NCBI GenBank assembly: GCA_040389965.1
Contig: JAZJZF010000014.1
Location: 1-64,000, forward strand
Reading direction: 5' to 3'
Length of the DNA stretch: 64,000 nucleotides
Source of the DNA: UBA4416 sp040389965
Lineage (GTDB): Bacteria > Bacteroidota > Bacteroidia > B-17B0 > Aurantibacillaceae
Position numbers and translations under genes: made by a program. A model generated the notes under the pieces. That model worked only from the letters and a program-made list of their open reading frames with translations. It did no database searches and was not told the origin of the DNA. Each line of letters starts with the position of its first letter. Positions within the stretch are counted from its first letter, which is position 1. Positions 34,487 to 42,440 of the stretch are shown here, piece by piece.

Positions 34487-35119
34487 TTGGAAACCACTAT
34501 TATTATTGCGCTCTTAGTTTCTGCTTACTTTTTTGGATCTATACCCACAGCTGTTTGGTGGGGCAAGCGTTTTTACGGGATTGATGTAAGGGAATTTGGC
34601 AGTGGAAATGCCGGTGCTACCAACACTTTCAGGGTTTTGGGTAAAAGAGCAGGTGTTCCGGTTTTGATCATTGATATTTTAAAAGGTATGGCGGCAACCG
34701 CTCTTGCTTTTTTATCTCCATTTATGTTTAATAGTACCCAATTTGTTAACCTTGAGTTAGGGCTTGGTATTGCTGCACTTGTAGGCCATGTATTTCCTGT
34801 TTTTGCAGGTTTCAGAGGTGGTAAAGGTGTAGCCACTATACTTGGAGTTGTTATTTGCCTTACTCCTTTTACAAGTTTATTGGTATTATTGATTTTTTTA
34901 ACCGTTTTGATTCTTACCCGTTATGTATCGCTTTCTTCTATGATAGGCGGGATTAGCTTTCCAATCATTTTAAATGTAGGATTTAAAAACGAGAATCAAA
35001 CACTGTTGATCTTCTCTGTTTTTGTAGCCATACTCTTAATAGTAACTCACAAAAAGAACATTTCACGTCTGTTAAAAAGACAGGAATCTAAAGTGAAATT
35101 ATTTGCTAAAAAGGCTTAA
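34487..35119 (+). CDS. plsY: Glycerol-3-phosphate acyltransferase PlsY
   Basis: A 210-residue inner-membrane acyltransferase if it starts at the TTG at 34487 (LETTIIIALL), as the family normally does. The longer frame from the ATG at 34424 would contain the promoter. PlsY moves an acyl group from acyl-phosphate to glycerol-3-phosphate, the first step of phospholipid synthesis. Motifs are GSIPTAVWWGK, GSGNAGATNTFRVLGKRAG (motif 1), and GHVFPVFAGFRGGKGVAT (motif 2), with five membrane helices. It ends 39 bases before a convergent barrel gene. Confidence 0.93.
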   Translation: METTIIIALLVSAYFFGSIPTAVWWGKRFYGIDVREFGSGNAGATNTFRVLGKRAGVPVLIIDILKGMAATALAFLSPFMFNSTQFVNLELGLGIAALVGHVFPVFAGFRGGKGVATILGVVICLTPFTSLLVLLIFLTVLILTRYVSLSSMIGGISFPIILNVGFKNENQTLLIFSVFVAILLIVTHKKNISRLLKRQESKVKLFAKKA

Positions 35120-35158
35120 TTACAGGGTCTTTATCCCTGCTAATTTAATAAACCTGCT

Positions 35159-35933
35159 TTAAAGATCTCTCGTACCGTTGGTATTTACTTTTTTGTATTT
35201 GTTGTGTCCTAAGCTAAATATATAGCTAAGTCCAAGTCCAAAAGAAAACAATCGTCCTGTTACCTGTTTGGCCGGATAAACCGAAGAGTAATAGCCCCGA
35301 TCTATTCCTAAATCCGATTTAAGAATAGAAAGCCTGTAAAGAGGGGAAATCCTGAGTCTCGATTTTTCGAAAGTGATATCCACTCCTGCCCCAAGCTGAA
35401 ACTGCAAATTAATAGAAGAAAAACCCTGAGAGTTTTCATTATAAAAAGCATTAGGGTTAAATGTAGTTGTTAATTGACCTATAGCCACATTGGTAGATAT
35501 ACCTGTAGAAATAAAAGGCGCTATTTTCTTTTTACTAAAATAATAATCCAGGCGCAAGGGCACATCAATAAATCGGAAATGATATACGTAACGGACACTA
35601 GGGTCATAAGCGGGTCCTTTTTCATAAATGATCAGTTTTGTTTTTCCTCCTTTGCTGCTATACTGCGCGCCAAGCGTTAAAGCAAAGCGCTCATTAATCT
35701 GATATAATGCTTCCAAACCCGCAGTAAATGAGAGACGCGGAAGATCTAAATGACCATTATTAAAATTTGCGATACGTGGATAGCTACTATTAATACGGTC
35801 TATTTTACTGAAAGACAGATCGGGCGAAGCAAACGCGCCTATAAAAAATTGCCCATGAGTTCTGTTTTTCGGTTTGGGCTCCGGAAGTATATGTTATGCA
35901 AAGCGCAATGAAAAGTGACGCGTATTTCTTCAT
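35159..35933 (-). pseudogene. Frameshifted outer-membrane beta-barrel protein
   Basis: The intact start is an ATG at 35933 that gives MKKYASLFIALCITYTSGAQ, a Sec signal peptide. That frame hits a stop near 35805. The next frame continues the protein: THGQFFIGAFASPDLSF, then LPRLSFTAGLEALYQINERFALTLGAQYSSKGGK and a porin-like barrel to 35159. A single extra base near the T5 tract at 35865-35869 explains the break, since removing one base joins the signal peptide to the barrel without loss. Without the shift it would be about 257 residues, a PorT-like outer-membrane barrel. Either it is a recent pseudogene, a sequencing error, or a phase-variable switch. Confidence 0.88.
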
Positions 35934-35943
35934 AAAAGTTTTT

Positions 35944-35951
35944 CAAAAATA
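35944..35951 (-). promoter_or_regulatory. TAnnTTTG promoter box before the frameshifted barrel gene
   Basis: On the minus strand this reads TATTTTTG and ends 10 bases before the ATG at 35933. It supports that ATG as the real start of the broken gene. Confidence 0.45.
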
Positions 35952-36041
35952 CAAAATTAAGTCTGCGTCTCATTTAAATAGCCAGTAAGTCCTTTTCATG
36001 AATTTATAACCTGCGTAAAGCATTCATCTAATTTCAAAATA

Positions 36042-36073
36042 AAAGCGGCTTATGAATCATCATAAGCCGCTTT
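36042..36073 (-). terminator. Terminator after the M43 protease
   Basis: AAAGCGGCTTATG (36042-36054) and CATAAGCCGCTTT (36061-36073) form a 13-base stem. On the minus strand a T-rich stretch follows. Confidence 0.88.
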
Positions 36074-36093
36074 AAATGATATTATTCTATAAC

Positions 36094-38238
36094 TTACTCT
36101 ATAATCAGTTTTTTAGAAACTACCTGGTTGTTTACATGTACGTTCACAATGTATACACCTTTTGCTAAAGAACCATTTTTGTTAACGATATAACTTGCTC
36201 TGTTTCCATTTGTAGAAAAATTATCTGATTCTTCCACTATTCTTCCTACGATATCTGCCACGCTGATTTTTACTTTTTCGTTATTATAAATACTAAAATC
36301 AATAGTAGCCGAAGAGTTCGTAGGGTTAGGATAGATAAGCATTCCAAGAGTATTCTCCAGTTCATTTATACCGACAGAGCCTGATAAATTGATCTGATCA
36401 ATAAAAATGTTGTTAGAGCTTCCTGCTGTTGCATCGCTTTTAAACCAAAAACGGAATTTCACACTTGGTTTATTGTATATATTACTTAATAAAGCGGTTG
36501 CAATATTAACCTGTTTCCATTGGGCTGCAGATGGAGAGAAAGAAGAAGAAGTAACGCTGCCTGAGTTTGTAGCCATTGTATTGGCATTAGGCACACCGGC
36601 AATACTAGTCCATGTTCCACCACAATCAAGGCTGTACTGTACTTTAAACGTATCGGCCTGTGTTGTAATTTTCTTAGCATAAGCATAGTAATAGGAAAGA
36701 CCAATATTTGTAGTAGTTGCAAAGTTATAGATCGGCGTTTCAAAAATATCAACATGACCACCTGAACTTGCCTGTGAAGCATTATTTAAAAAGATGCTTT
36801 GTGCAGTACCATTAGCACCTGTGCCGGTGTTTATAGCCCATGCTATAGATCCTGCATTATTATTAATCACATTTATACCCGGCATACCTGCTTCGAAATC
36901 GTGTGAGCTAGGCAATAAAACGCCTCCTGCACCTTGTACTACAGTTATATAAGAAGTTTGCGTTTTAGTATTAACTCCATTAGGATTTGTAGCCGTTAAA
37001 ACTACAGAGTAGGTTCCCGGTGTTGTATAGTTTACAATTTGTGTAGTAGCAGTAGATGTTGCAGGTGATCCTGCTTCAAATGTCCAGGCTATGCTTCCTG
37101 ATGTTCCTAACTCACTCTCACTGGTAAATGTCACAGGATTACCCGCACATACGCTTTGTTTATTAGCTGAAAAGTCTGCAACCGGAGTACAGGTATACCC
37201 CCCCGTAATACCCGTGGCTGTAAGATTTGCAGCAGACCATAAGTTACTTCTGAAAGGAGAAATTGTACTGGTTGCTGCGGTACGCATACGCGTTACCTGA
37301 CCTTGAGTAAAGTTTTTTGGACAAGAAGAATAATCCATAAAATTTTCAACATTCCATATATTACCTGAACCTGTACAAGAGTTTGTTGTACTTGCAGGGC
37401 ATTGACTTTGAACTCCAATTGTTTTGGGAGTATCGGTCACACCATCATCACCACAAGACATTCCCGGGCTGTTGGTGCTTCCAAAAGTGTGTTGTAAATT
37501 AAACCAGTGGCCTATTTCATGGCTTAAAGCGCGGGCGTTCAAACCTACCAGTTCGCTGGCACGGTAAACAATGGCATCAGCATTTGTACTAGGCGCCGAC
37601 CCCGGAACATAAGTGTATCCACCGAGGTACAGACCACCTGTAGTAGGACAGTTTATTCCTTGCGAAGTGCTATAGATACAAGATACAACATAAACATTTA
37701 AATATTTATTTGGGGGCCAACGGTTAGTACCTGTACCTGAGTAATTATATGCTCCGCCTTGTTGATTCCAATAAGAGTTTTCGTTATCATGACGAATGAT
37801 CCCGTTTGTACAATTGCCGTTAGGATCTTTTTTTGCCAAAGCAAAAACCATATCAGCACTCACATACAACGATTTAAAATTAGAATTGATTGTTCCTGTA
37901 TCTGATCCTGCACGCCCGTAATCTCTGTTTACCTGAGCAATGGCATCAATAAACACCTGATCGGTAATACTTTGAGCTCCCATTACATGAAACACAACCG
38001 GGATAGTATACGAAGCAGCAGACGGCCTTTGTTGCGTATTGTTTAATTCGGCCGTATACTCTGTTTCAAGCTGCGACTGAATTAAATCATATTTAAGTTT
38101 CAAATTAGGATTGGCCTTAAAGGCTTCTTCCATTGCCTGATAGGTGTTGCAAGGCAATTTTTTACTAGGGTTTTCTTGGGAGTATGCGTTTGATAGAAAT
38201 AATGCACTACCCAATAAAGTCAATAATTGTTTTTTCAT
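36094..38238 (-). CDS. Pappalysin-like M43 zinc metalloprotease with PKD and T9SS sorting domains
   Basis: A 714-residue secreted protease. It has a signal peptide (1-20), a prodomain, and a metzincin catalytic domain (about 75-330) with HEIGHWFNLQH at 240-250 and the Met-turn ENFMDYSS. A PKD domain follows (about 350-435; PVADFSANKQSVCAG to TYSVVLTATNPNG), then a MAM/jelly-roll-like domain (about 440-620), and a type A T9SS sorting domain at the end (IYPNPTNSSATIDF, then GVYIVNV and KKLIIE). It should be exported through the SprA translocon and act outside the cell. A strong terminator follows. Confidence 0.95.
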   Translation of the reverse strand: MKKQLLTLLGSALFLSNAYSQENPSKKLPCNTYQAMEEAFKANPNLKLKYDLIQSQLETEYTAELNNTQQRPSAASYTIPVVFHVMGAQSITDQVFIDAIAQVNRDYGRAGSDTGTINSNFKSLYVSADMVFALAKKDPNGNCTNGIIRHDNENSYWNQQGGAYNYSGTGTNRWPPNKYLNVYVVSCIYSTSQGINCPTTGGLYLGGYTYVPGSAPSTNADAIVYRASELVGLNARALSHEIGHWFNLQHTFGSTNSPGMSCGDDGVTDTPKTIGVQSQCPASTTNSCTGSGNIWNVENFMDYSSCPKNFTQGQVTRMRTAATSTISPFRSNLWSAANLTATGITGGYTCTPVADFSANKQSVCAGNPVTFTSESELGTSGSIAWTFEAGSPATSTATTQIVNYTTPGTYSVVLTATNPNGVNTKTQTSYITVVQGAGGVLLPSSHDFEAGMPGINVINNNAGSIAWAINTGTGANGTAQSIFLNNASQASSGGHVDIFETPIYNFATTTNIGLSYYYAYAKKITTQADTFKVQYSLDCGGTWTSIAGVPNANTMATNSGSVTSSSFSPSAAQWKQVNIATALLSNIYNKPSVKFRFWFKSDATAGSSNNIFIDQINLSGSVGINELENTLGMLIYPNPTNSSATIDFSIYNNEKVKISVADIVGRIVEESDNFSTNGNRASYIVNKNGSLAKGVYIVNVHVNNQVVSKKLIIE

Positions 38239-38349
38239 TAGAGCGGTTGGTTTATTGTTTGTCGTGATATAAATATAAGCATTAAAAAATTAATTTAAAA
38301 ACTTCAATTTTTTTACAGTTTCTTAATACAGAATTTAACATTTTGATTA

Positions 38350-39282
38350 TTATTTAGCCGGCTTTTGGCTGGCATCCCTTGTATTAAGGGCCATCATCTG
38401 TTTCATGGTTTTATCCATTCCTTCCACACTTCCATCTAAAAATATAATATTTCCATTGCCCTGTTCTGCGAAATTTTTCACAGCCTCTGTCCACATACTA
38501 AATAAAATAAGTGATGTATCCAGGTTAGATTCCTGCATTTGTTTGGCAGCTTCTGCCATCCCACGGGCTACTTCTTCTCTGAACAGGGCAATCCCCTGAC
38601 CGCGCATTTGAGCTGCTTCTTTTTCGGCTGTAGCTGAAATTTTAATAAAGTTACCTTCGGCTTCAGCAGCTTTTGTTCGGGTAATCAATAAAGCCTGCCC
38701 TTCGTTCTCTGCTGCAGCTTTTAAGTTATTACTCGCCACTACTTTTGCCATAGAACGCATTACTTCTTCATCAAACGTAATATCGTTTAACTGAAGATCT
38801 ATTAAGTGGTATCCCCATTCTTCGAGCATAACATCCAACTGTTCTTTTACAGCTTCCACAATATCTCTTCTTAATGATAAAACCTCCGATTGTTTTTTGG
38901 TTGCTACGAAAGCCCTTACCGAACCTTCGATAGAACGAACCAATGCCTGCATCAGGTTACGCTCGTCCACAAATTTAAAAGCCACATTTTTAATTGACTC
39001 TTCGTTTTGGTTTACCACAGCGTATAACAACATGGCTGTGAAATTTACATTAGCCTGATCAATCGTTACCGCCTGAAAACCCAATTCTACACTCCTGTTT
39101 TGAATGGATATTTTTTTATACACTTTTTCAATAAAAGGAATCTTCATACTAAGGCCCGGAGTAAGGATCCTTTTATATTTTCCGAAAACTGTAATTACCG
39201 CTACTGTACCTTGTTGTACAGTTACAAAGGATAAAAAAATCAGCAATAATGCTAACACCGCTAAAATAATAATGAATGGCAT
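38350..39282 (-). CDS. SPFH/Band 7 membrane protein (stomatin-like)
   Basis: A 310-residue protein with one N-terminal membrane helix (about 3-22) and a long SPFH domain (about 25-200: VQQGTVAVITVFGKYKRIL, then FVDERNLMQALVRSIEGSVRAFVATK). A helical Ala/Glu-rich C-terminal segment with RTKAAEAEGNFIKISATAEKEAAQM is the typical stomatin oligomerisation region. Such proteins form large rings on the membrane and are tied to membrane-domain organisation and protease control. No NfeD gene is adjacent. It diverges from the TPR gene at 39357. Confidence 0.94.
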   Translation of the reverse strand: MPFIIILAVLALLLIFLSFVTVQQGTVAVITVFGKYKRILTPGLSMKIPFIEKVYKKISIQNRSVELGFQAVTIDQANVNFTAMLLYAVVNQNEESIKNVAFKFVDERNLMQALVRSIEGSVRAFVATKKQSEVLSLRRDIVEAVKEQLDVMLEEWGYHLIDLQLNDITFDEEVMRSMAKVVASNNLKAAAENEGQALLITRTKAAEAEGNFIKISATAEKEAAQMRGQGIALFREEVARGMAEAAKQMQESNLDTSLILFSMWTEAVKNFAEQGNGNIIFLDGSVEGMDKTMKQMMALNTRDASQKPAK

Positions 39283-39356
39283 AATTTTATATTTAAAATT
39301 GTTTGTGTAAATTTAATCATCCCTAATTAAAAACAAAATTAAATAGGCTAAAGTAT

Positions 39357-40406
39357 ATGTTGAGATGGCTTGTGGTTATAATACTGATTATCTTACAAAT
39401 AGGCTGTTACGCCCAAAAAGACACTGCCAAAAATGCCAATCCCGAAATTGCCCTCTATAAAGCGGCTGTAAAGCTTATTGATTCAGCCAAATATGATGAT
39501 GCCATTACTTCCTTAAAAAAAGCGGTGAAACTAAAACCCGATTATGTTGAGGCATATAACAAAATGGCGTTTTCAAAGCTTAAAAAAGAAGATTATAAAG
39601 GCGCCGAAAAAGACCTGAAAGCTGCATTAAAAATAGCTCCCGATAATTTTGAAAGTCAGAAAACACTGGGCATTTTATATTATGAATCGCATAGGTATAA
39701 GGAAGCTAAAGCCACTATTGATTCGGCCCTGGCGCTCAAGATTGAGGATGCTGAACTTTTTTATTATCAGGCCAAACTCATGTATGATGGCAAGGCGTAC
39801 AAAACAGCACTGGATGCCTGCAATGCTGCCATAGATATTAGGCCTAACTATATTGATGCCATGTTATTAAAAGCAGATATTCGCTTTGGCTTAAAAGAAT
39901 ATCCTTATGTTATAAAGGAAATAGATGCGGCCATGAAAATAATACCGGCCGATAAACCTGTATATACAGCTTATAAAACGCGGGCAAAGGCAAGGTTTGA
40001 AACCAAGGATTACAAAAATGCGATAAACGACTGGAATGTTTACCTCGAAGCTTTTCCTGATGAAGAAGATGCTCTGATCATGCGCGGTGCCTGCAAAATA
40101 GAAACAAAGGATAACAGCGGCGCCATTGCCGATCTGGATGCTGCCATAAAAGTAAACCCTAAAAACCCGGTAAGCTACAATTACAGAGGAGTTGCTAAAG
40201 GAGAGAACAAACAATTTGTGGAAGCATTAAAGGATTTTGATTATTCTATCAAATTAAAATTTGATTACGGTGCAGCATTTGTAAACAGAGCTGCCGTAAA
40301 ATTTGCCAGTAAAGATAAAAGAGGTGCCTGCGAAGACCTTAATAAAGCAGATAGTTTGGGCGATGAAATGGCTATAAAGCTTATAGAAACCTATTGTAAA
40401 TACTAA
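39357..40406 (+). CDS. Tetratricopeptide repeat protein
   Basis: A 349-residue protein with a signal peptide or lipobox-like start (LRWLVVIILIILQIGCYAQ; Cys about residue 17) and roughly nine TPR units. Their 34-residue spacing is visible in repeated A-x-x-L-K-P-D-Y-V-E-A-Y-N-K-type segments such as AVKLKPDYVEAYNK, ALKIAPDNFESQK and AIKVNPKNPVSYNYRG. The last repeats (SYNYRGVAKGENKQFVEALKDFDYSI) match a Bacteroidota TPR family. It likely acts as a protein-binding scaffold in the periplasm or at the outer membrane. Confidence 0.9.
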   Translation: MLRWLVVIILIILQIGCYAQKDTAKNANPEIALYKAAVKLIDSAKYDDAITSLKKAVKLKPDYVEAYNKMAFSKLKKEDYKGAEKDLKAALKIAPDNFESQKTLGILYYESHRYKEAKATIDSALALKIEDAELFYYQAKLMYDGKAYKTALDACNAAIDIRPNYIDAMLLKADIRFGLKEYPYVIKEIDAAMKIIPADKPVYTAYKTRAKARFETKDYKNAINDWNVYLEAFPDEEDALIMRGACKIETKDNSGAIADLDAAIKVNPKNPVSYNYRGVAKGENKQFVEALKDFDYSIKLKFDYGAAFVNRAAVKFASKDKRGACEDLNKADSLGDEMAIKLIETYCKY

Positions 40407-40500
40407 CACCGTTAGAAAATCAGGGGAGTTATTTAATTAAAAAATTAAATGCTAATTTTAACACTCTAAAGCTTTTTAATTCAAAAACTCAATCACTGAA

Positions 40501-40911
40501 ATGAAGACCGCTATATTCAGAAAAGCACACTTTAATGCTGCCCACAGGCTTAATAATCCTGCCTTCGACGATAAAACCAACGACGAAATTTTTGGCCTCT
40601 GTAATAATCCTAATTTCCACGGACACAATTACGAACTGATTGTAAAACTGGTAGGCGAGGTTAATCCGCAAACCGGTTATGTATATGATATGAAATTGCT
40701 GAACGAGTTGATTAAACAGGAAATAACCGAACGTTTCGATCACAAAAATTTAAATCTGGATACGGCTGAATTTAAAACACTTAATCCCACCGCCGAAAAT
40801 ATTGCCAGAATTATCTACGAACTGCTCCGTAAAAAAATTGATGCCGCTTTCGATCTCGAAATTACATTATATGAAACACCCCGCAATTATGTGGTGTATC
40901 CTGTTATTTAA
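40501..40911 (+). CDS. queD: 6-carboxytetrahydropterin synthase / 6-pyruvoyl-tetrahydropterin synthase family (QueD)
   Basis: A 136-residue protein of the PTPS/QueD family. Zinc ligands are His in HFNAAHRL and the pair FHGHNY. The active-site Cys is in LCNNPNFHGH, the Asp-His of the proton relay in FDHKNLN, and the substrate-anchoring Glu in the C-terminal YETP. QueD makes 6-carboxytetrahydropterin from dihydroneopterin triphosphate in queuosine synthesis. The nearby queuosine-precursor transporter (41680-42363) supports that role over a biopterin one. The VanX-like gene begins 4 bases after the stop. Confidence 0.9.
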   Translation: MKTAIFRKAHFNAAHRLNNPAFDDKTNDEIFGLCNNPNFHGHNYELIVKLVGEVNPQTGYVYDMKLLNELIKQEITERFDHKNLNLDTAEFKTLNPTAENIARIIYELLRKKIDAAFDLEITLYETPRNYVVYPVI

Positions 40912-40915
40912 AACC

Positions 40916-41662
40916 ATGCGTTGCGTAACAGCTTTAGCAGTGTTGGCCGCCTTAACCAATTGCACGCCCAATGTGAAGGATGCGCCCGTAAAAGTTATTT
41001 CAAAAAATAGTCCTGTAGAAGCCAAAGATTCGGTTATTACTAAAAATGATACTTCGGAGCTGGAACATTATTTCATTCAAAAAAAATTGGTCAATGTTCA
41101 GGAACTCGACGCTAATATCAGAGTAGCACTGCACTACTCTACCGCAGAAAACTTTTTGCATAAAATTATTTATAAAAATCTTACCAGGTGTTATTTGCCT
41201 TGCGAAGTAGCCATTAAACTATGTAACGCGCAATATTACCTGCAGCAAAACTATCCTCAATACCACATTATTGTATTTGATGCTGTGCGGCCTTTGCATA
41301 TCCAGCAATTAATGTGGGACGAACTGGATATGCCTGTTGCTCAAAAAATAAACTACCTGGCGCATCCTAAAGATATTTCCCTACACAATTATGGAGCGGC
41401 AGTAGATGTTGGTATTATAGGCGAAAACCAGGTGCTTTTAGATATGGGTACACCTTTCGATAGCTTTAATGAATTAAGCCAGCCAAAGAAAGAGCAGCAA
41501 TTTTTAAAAGAAGGAAAACTATCGCAGGAAGCTTATGCAAACAGGTTATTGCTACGCGGCGTCATGCAACGTGCCGGTTTTACAATGATGCATACCGAGT
41601 GGTGGCACTTTAATGCTACCAATAAAGCTATAGCAGCTGCTAAGTTTGAATTAATTGAATAG
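40916..41662 (+). CDS. VanX-like D-alanyl-D-alanine dipeptidase lipoprotein (M15D)
   Basis: A 248-residue protein counted from the ATG at 40916, which gives a lipoprotein signal MRCVTALAVLAALTNC (Cys16). Longer forms starting inside queD lack a signal. The M15 zinc-dipeptidase motifs are present: FDAVRPLHIQQL (the catalytic Arg), LHNYGAAVDVGI (SxHxxGxAxD type), and the catalytic/zinc MHTEWWHF. It should cleave D-Ala-D-Ala or a similar dipeptide in the periplasm. No other vancomycin-resistance gene (VanH, VanA, VanS) is visible, so it is likely a housekeeping wall enzyme. Location next to queD is probably operon chance. Confidence 0.92.
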   Translation: MRCVTALAVLAALTNCTPNVKDAPVKVISKNSPVEAKDSVITKNDTSELEHYFIQKKLVNVQELDANIRVALHYSTAENFLHKIIYKNLTRCYLPCEVAIKLCNAQYYLQQNYPQYHIIVFDAVRPLHIQQLMWDELDMPVAQKINYLAHPKDISLHNYGAAVDVGIIGENQVLLDMGTPFDSFNELSQPKKEQQFLKEGKLSQEAYANRLLLRGVMQRAGFTMMHTEWWHFNATNKAIAAAKFELIE

Positions 41663-41679
41663 GCCTTTTAGATTCTGTC

Positions 41680-42363
41680 TTATTCTCCGGAACTTACACC
41701 CTCTATTACCGGCTTATCTTTTTTAAGATACCGTTCAATTAAAAAATGTCCTCCATATATCAATGGAATTAAGGCCAGAGCTATCAATAATTTAAAGCCA
41801 TAGCCCCAGGAAGCATTACGCAAAAATTCATCAAACGCCCATTTACCGGGTATTACAAAGGCGATAAATTGAACCACAAAAGTATCAATTAACTGGCTTA
41901 CAACAGTACTGCCCGTTGCTCTTAGCCAGATATGCTTATTGCCTGTCATTTTTTTAAAGACCCAGAAAATATATACATCTACCAATTGCGAAATAAAAAA
42001 AGCAGTTACACTACCTACAATGATCCATTGCGACTGGCCAAATACGGTTTTAAATGCACTATCCGGTACCGGAGAAAAAGATGTTGCCTCTGTATGAATG
42101 GCTATGCTTAACAGTATAAACGTAAAAGAAATGAGTCCAACCGTGATATAAGTGAGCTTTTTAACACCATCTTTCCCAAAATGTTCGTTAATGATATCTG
42201 TTAAAATAAATACCATTGGCCACATGATAATGCTAATGCTTTGTGTAAACAGGCCAAAATACTGCACCAGCTTACCACCAATAAGCTCTGCAACAATAGC
42301 ATTAGTGATAAAAAAACCAGCTAACACTAAAAAAACCAAATCTTTTCTACTCTTAAAATTCAC
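41680..42363 (-). CDS. Queuosine precursor transporter (YhhQ/VUT family)
   Basis: A 227-residue inner-membrane protein with about six to seven helices. The YhhQ family features are visible: ANAIVAELIGGKL in helix 1, WPMVFILTDIINEHFGKDGVKK, ISQLVDVYIFWVFKK, and STVVSQLIDTFVVQF. The family imports the queuosine precursors preQ0 or preQ1. It faces queD convergently, 770 bases away, so the two genes serve one pathway but not one operon. It diverges from the receptor at 42441. Confidence 0.92.
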   Translation of the reverse strand: MNFKSRKDLVFLVLAGFFITNAIVAELIGGKLVQYFGLFTQSISIIMWPMVFILTDIINEHFGKDGVKKLTYITVGLISFTFILLSIAIHTEATSFSPVPDSAFKTVFGQSQWIIVGSVTAFFISQLVDVYIFWVFKKMTGNKHIWLRATGSTVVSQLIDTFVVQFIAFVIPGKWAFDEFLRNASWGYGFKLLIALALIPLIYGGHFLIERYLKKDKPVIEGVSSGE

Positions 42364-42440
42364 TGTTCTTTTTGTTTTTACAAGATTATAAAAAATACAT
42401 TAAGGTTTATACATTTTTAGTAAATTTAGATCGCCTTACA

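Noticed and set aside
35123..35139. Terminator after plsY (CAGGG/CCCTG stem)
   Set aside because: The stem is only five base pairs and no T run follows.
40916..41662. Vancomycin-resistance cassette
   Set aside because: Only the VanX-like dipeptidase is present, without VanH, VanA or a sensor pair, so a housekeeping role is more likely.
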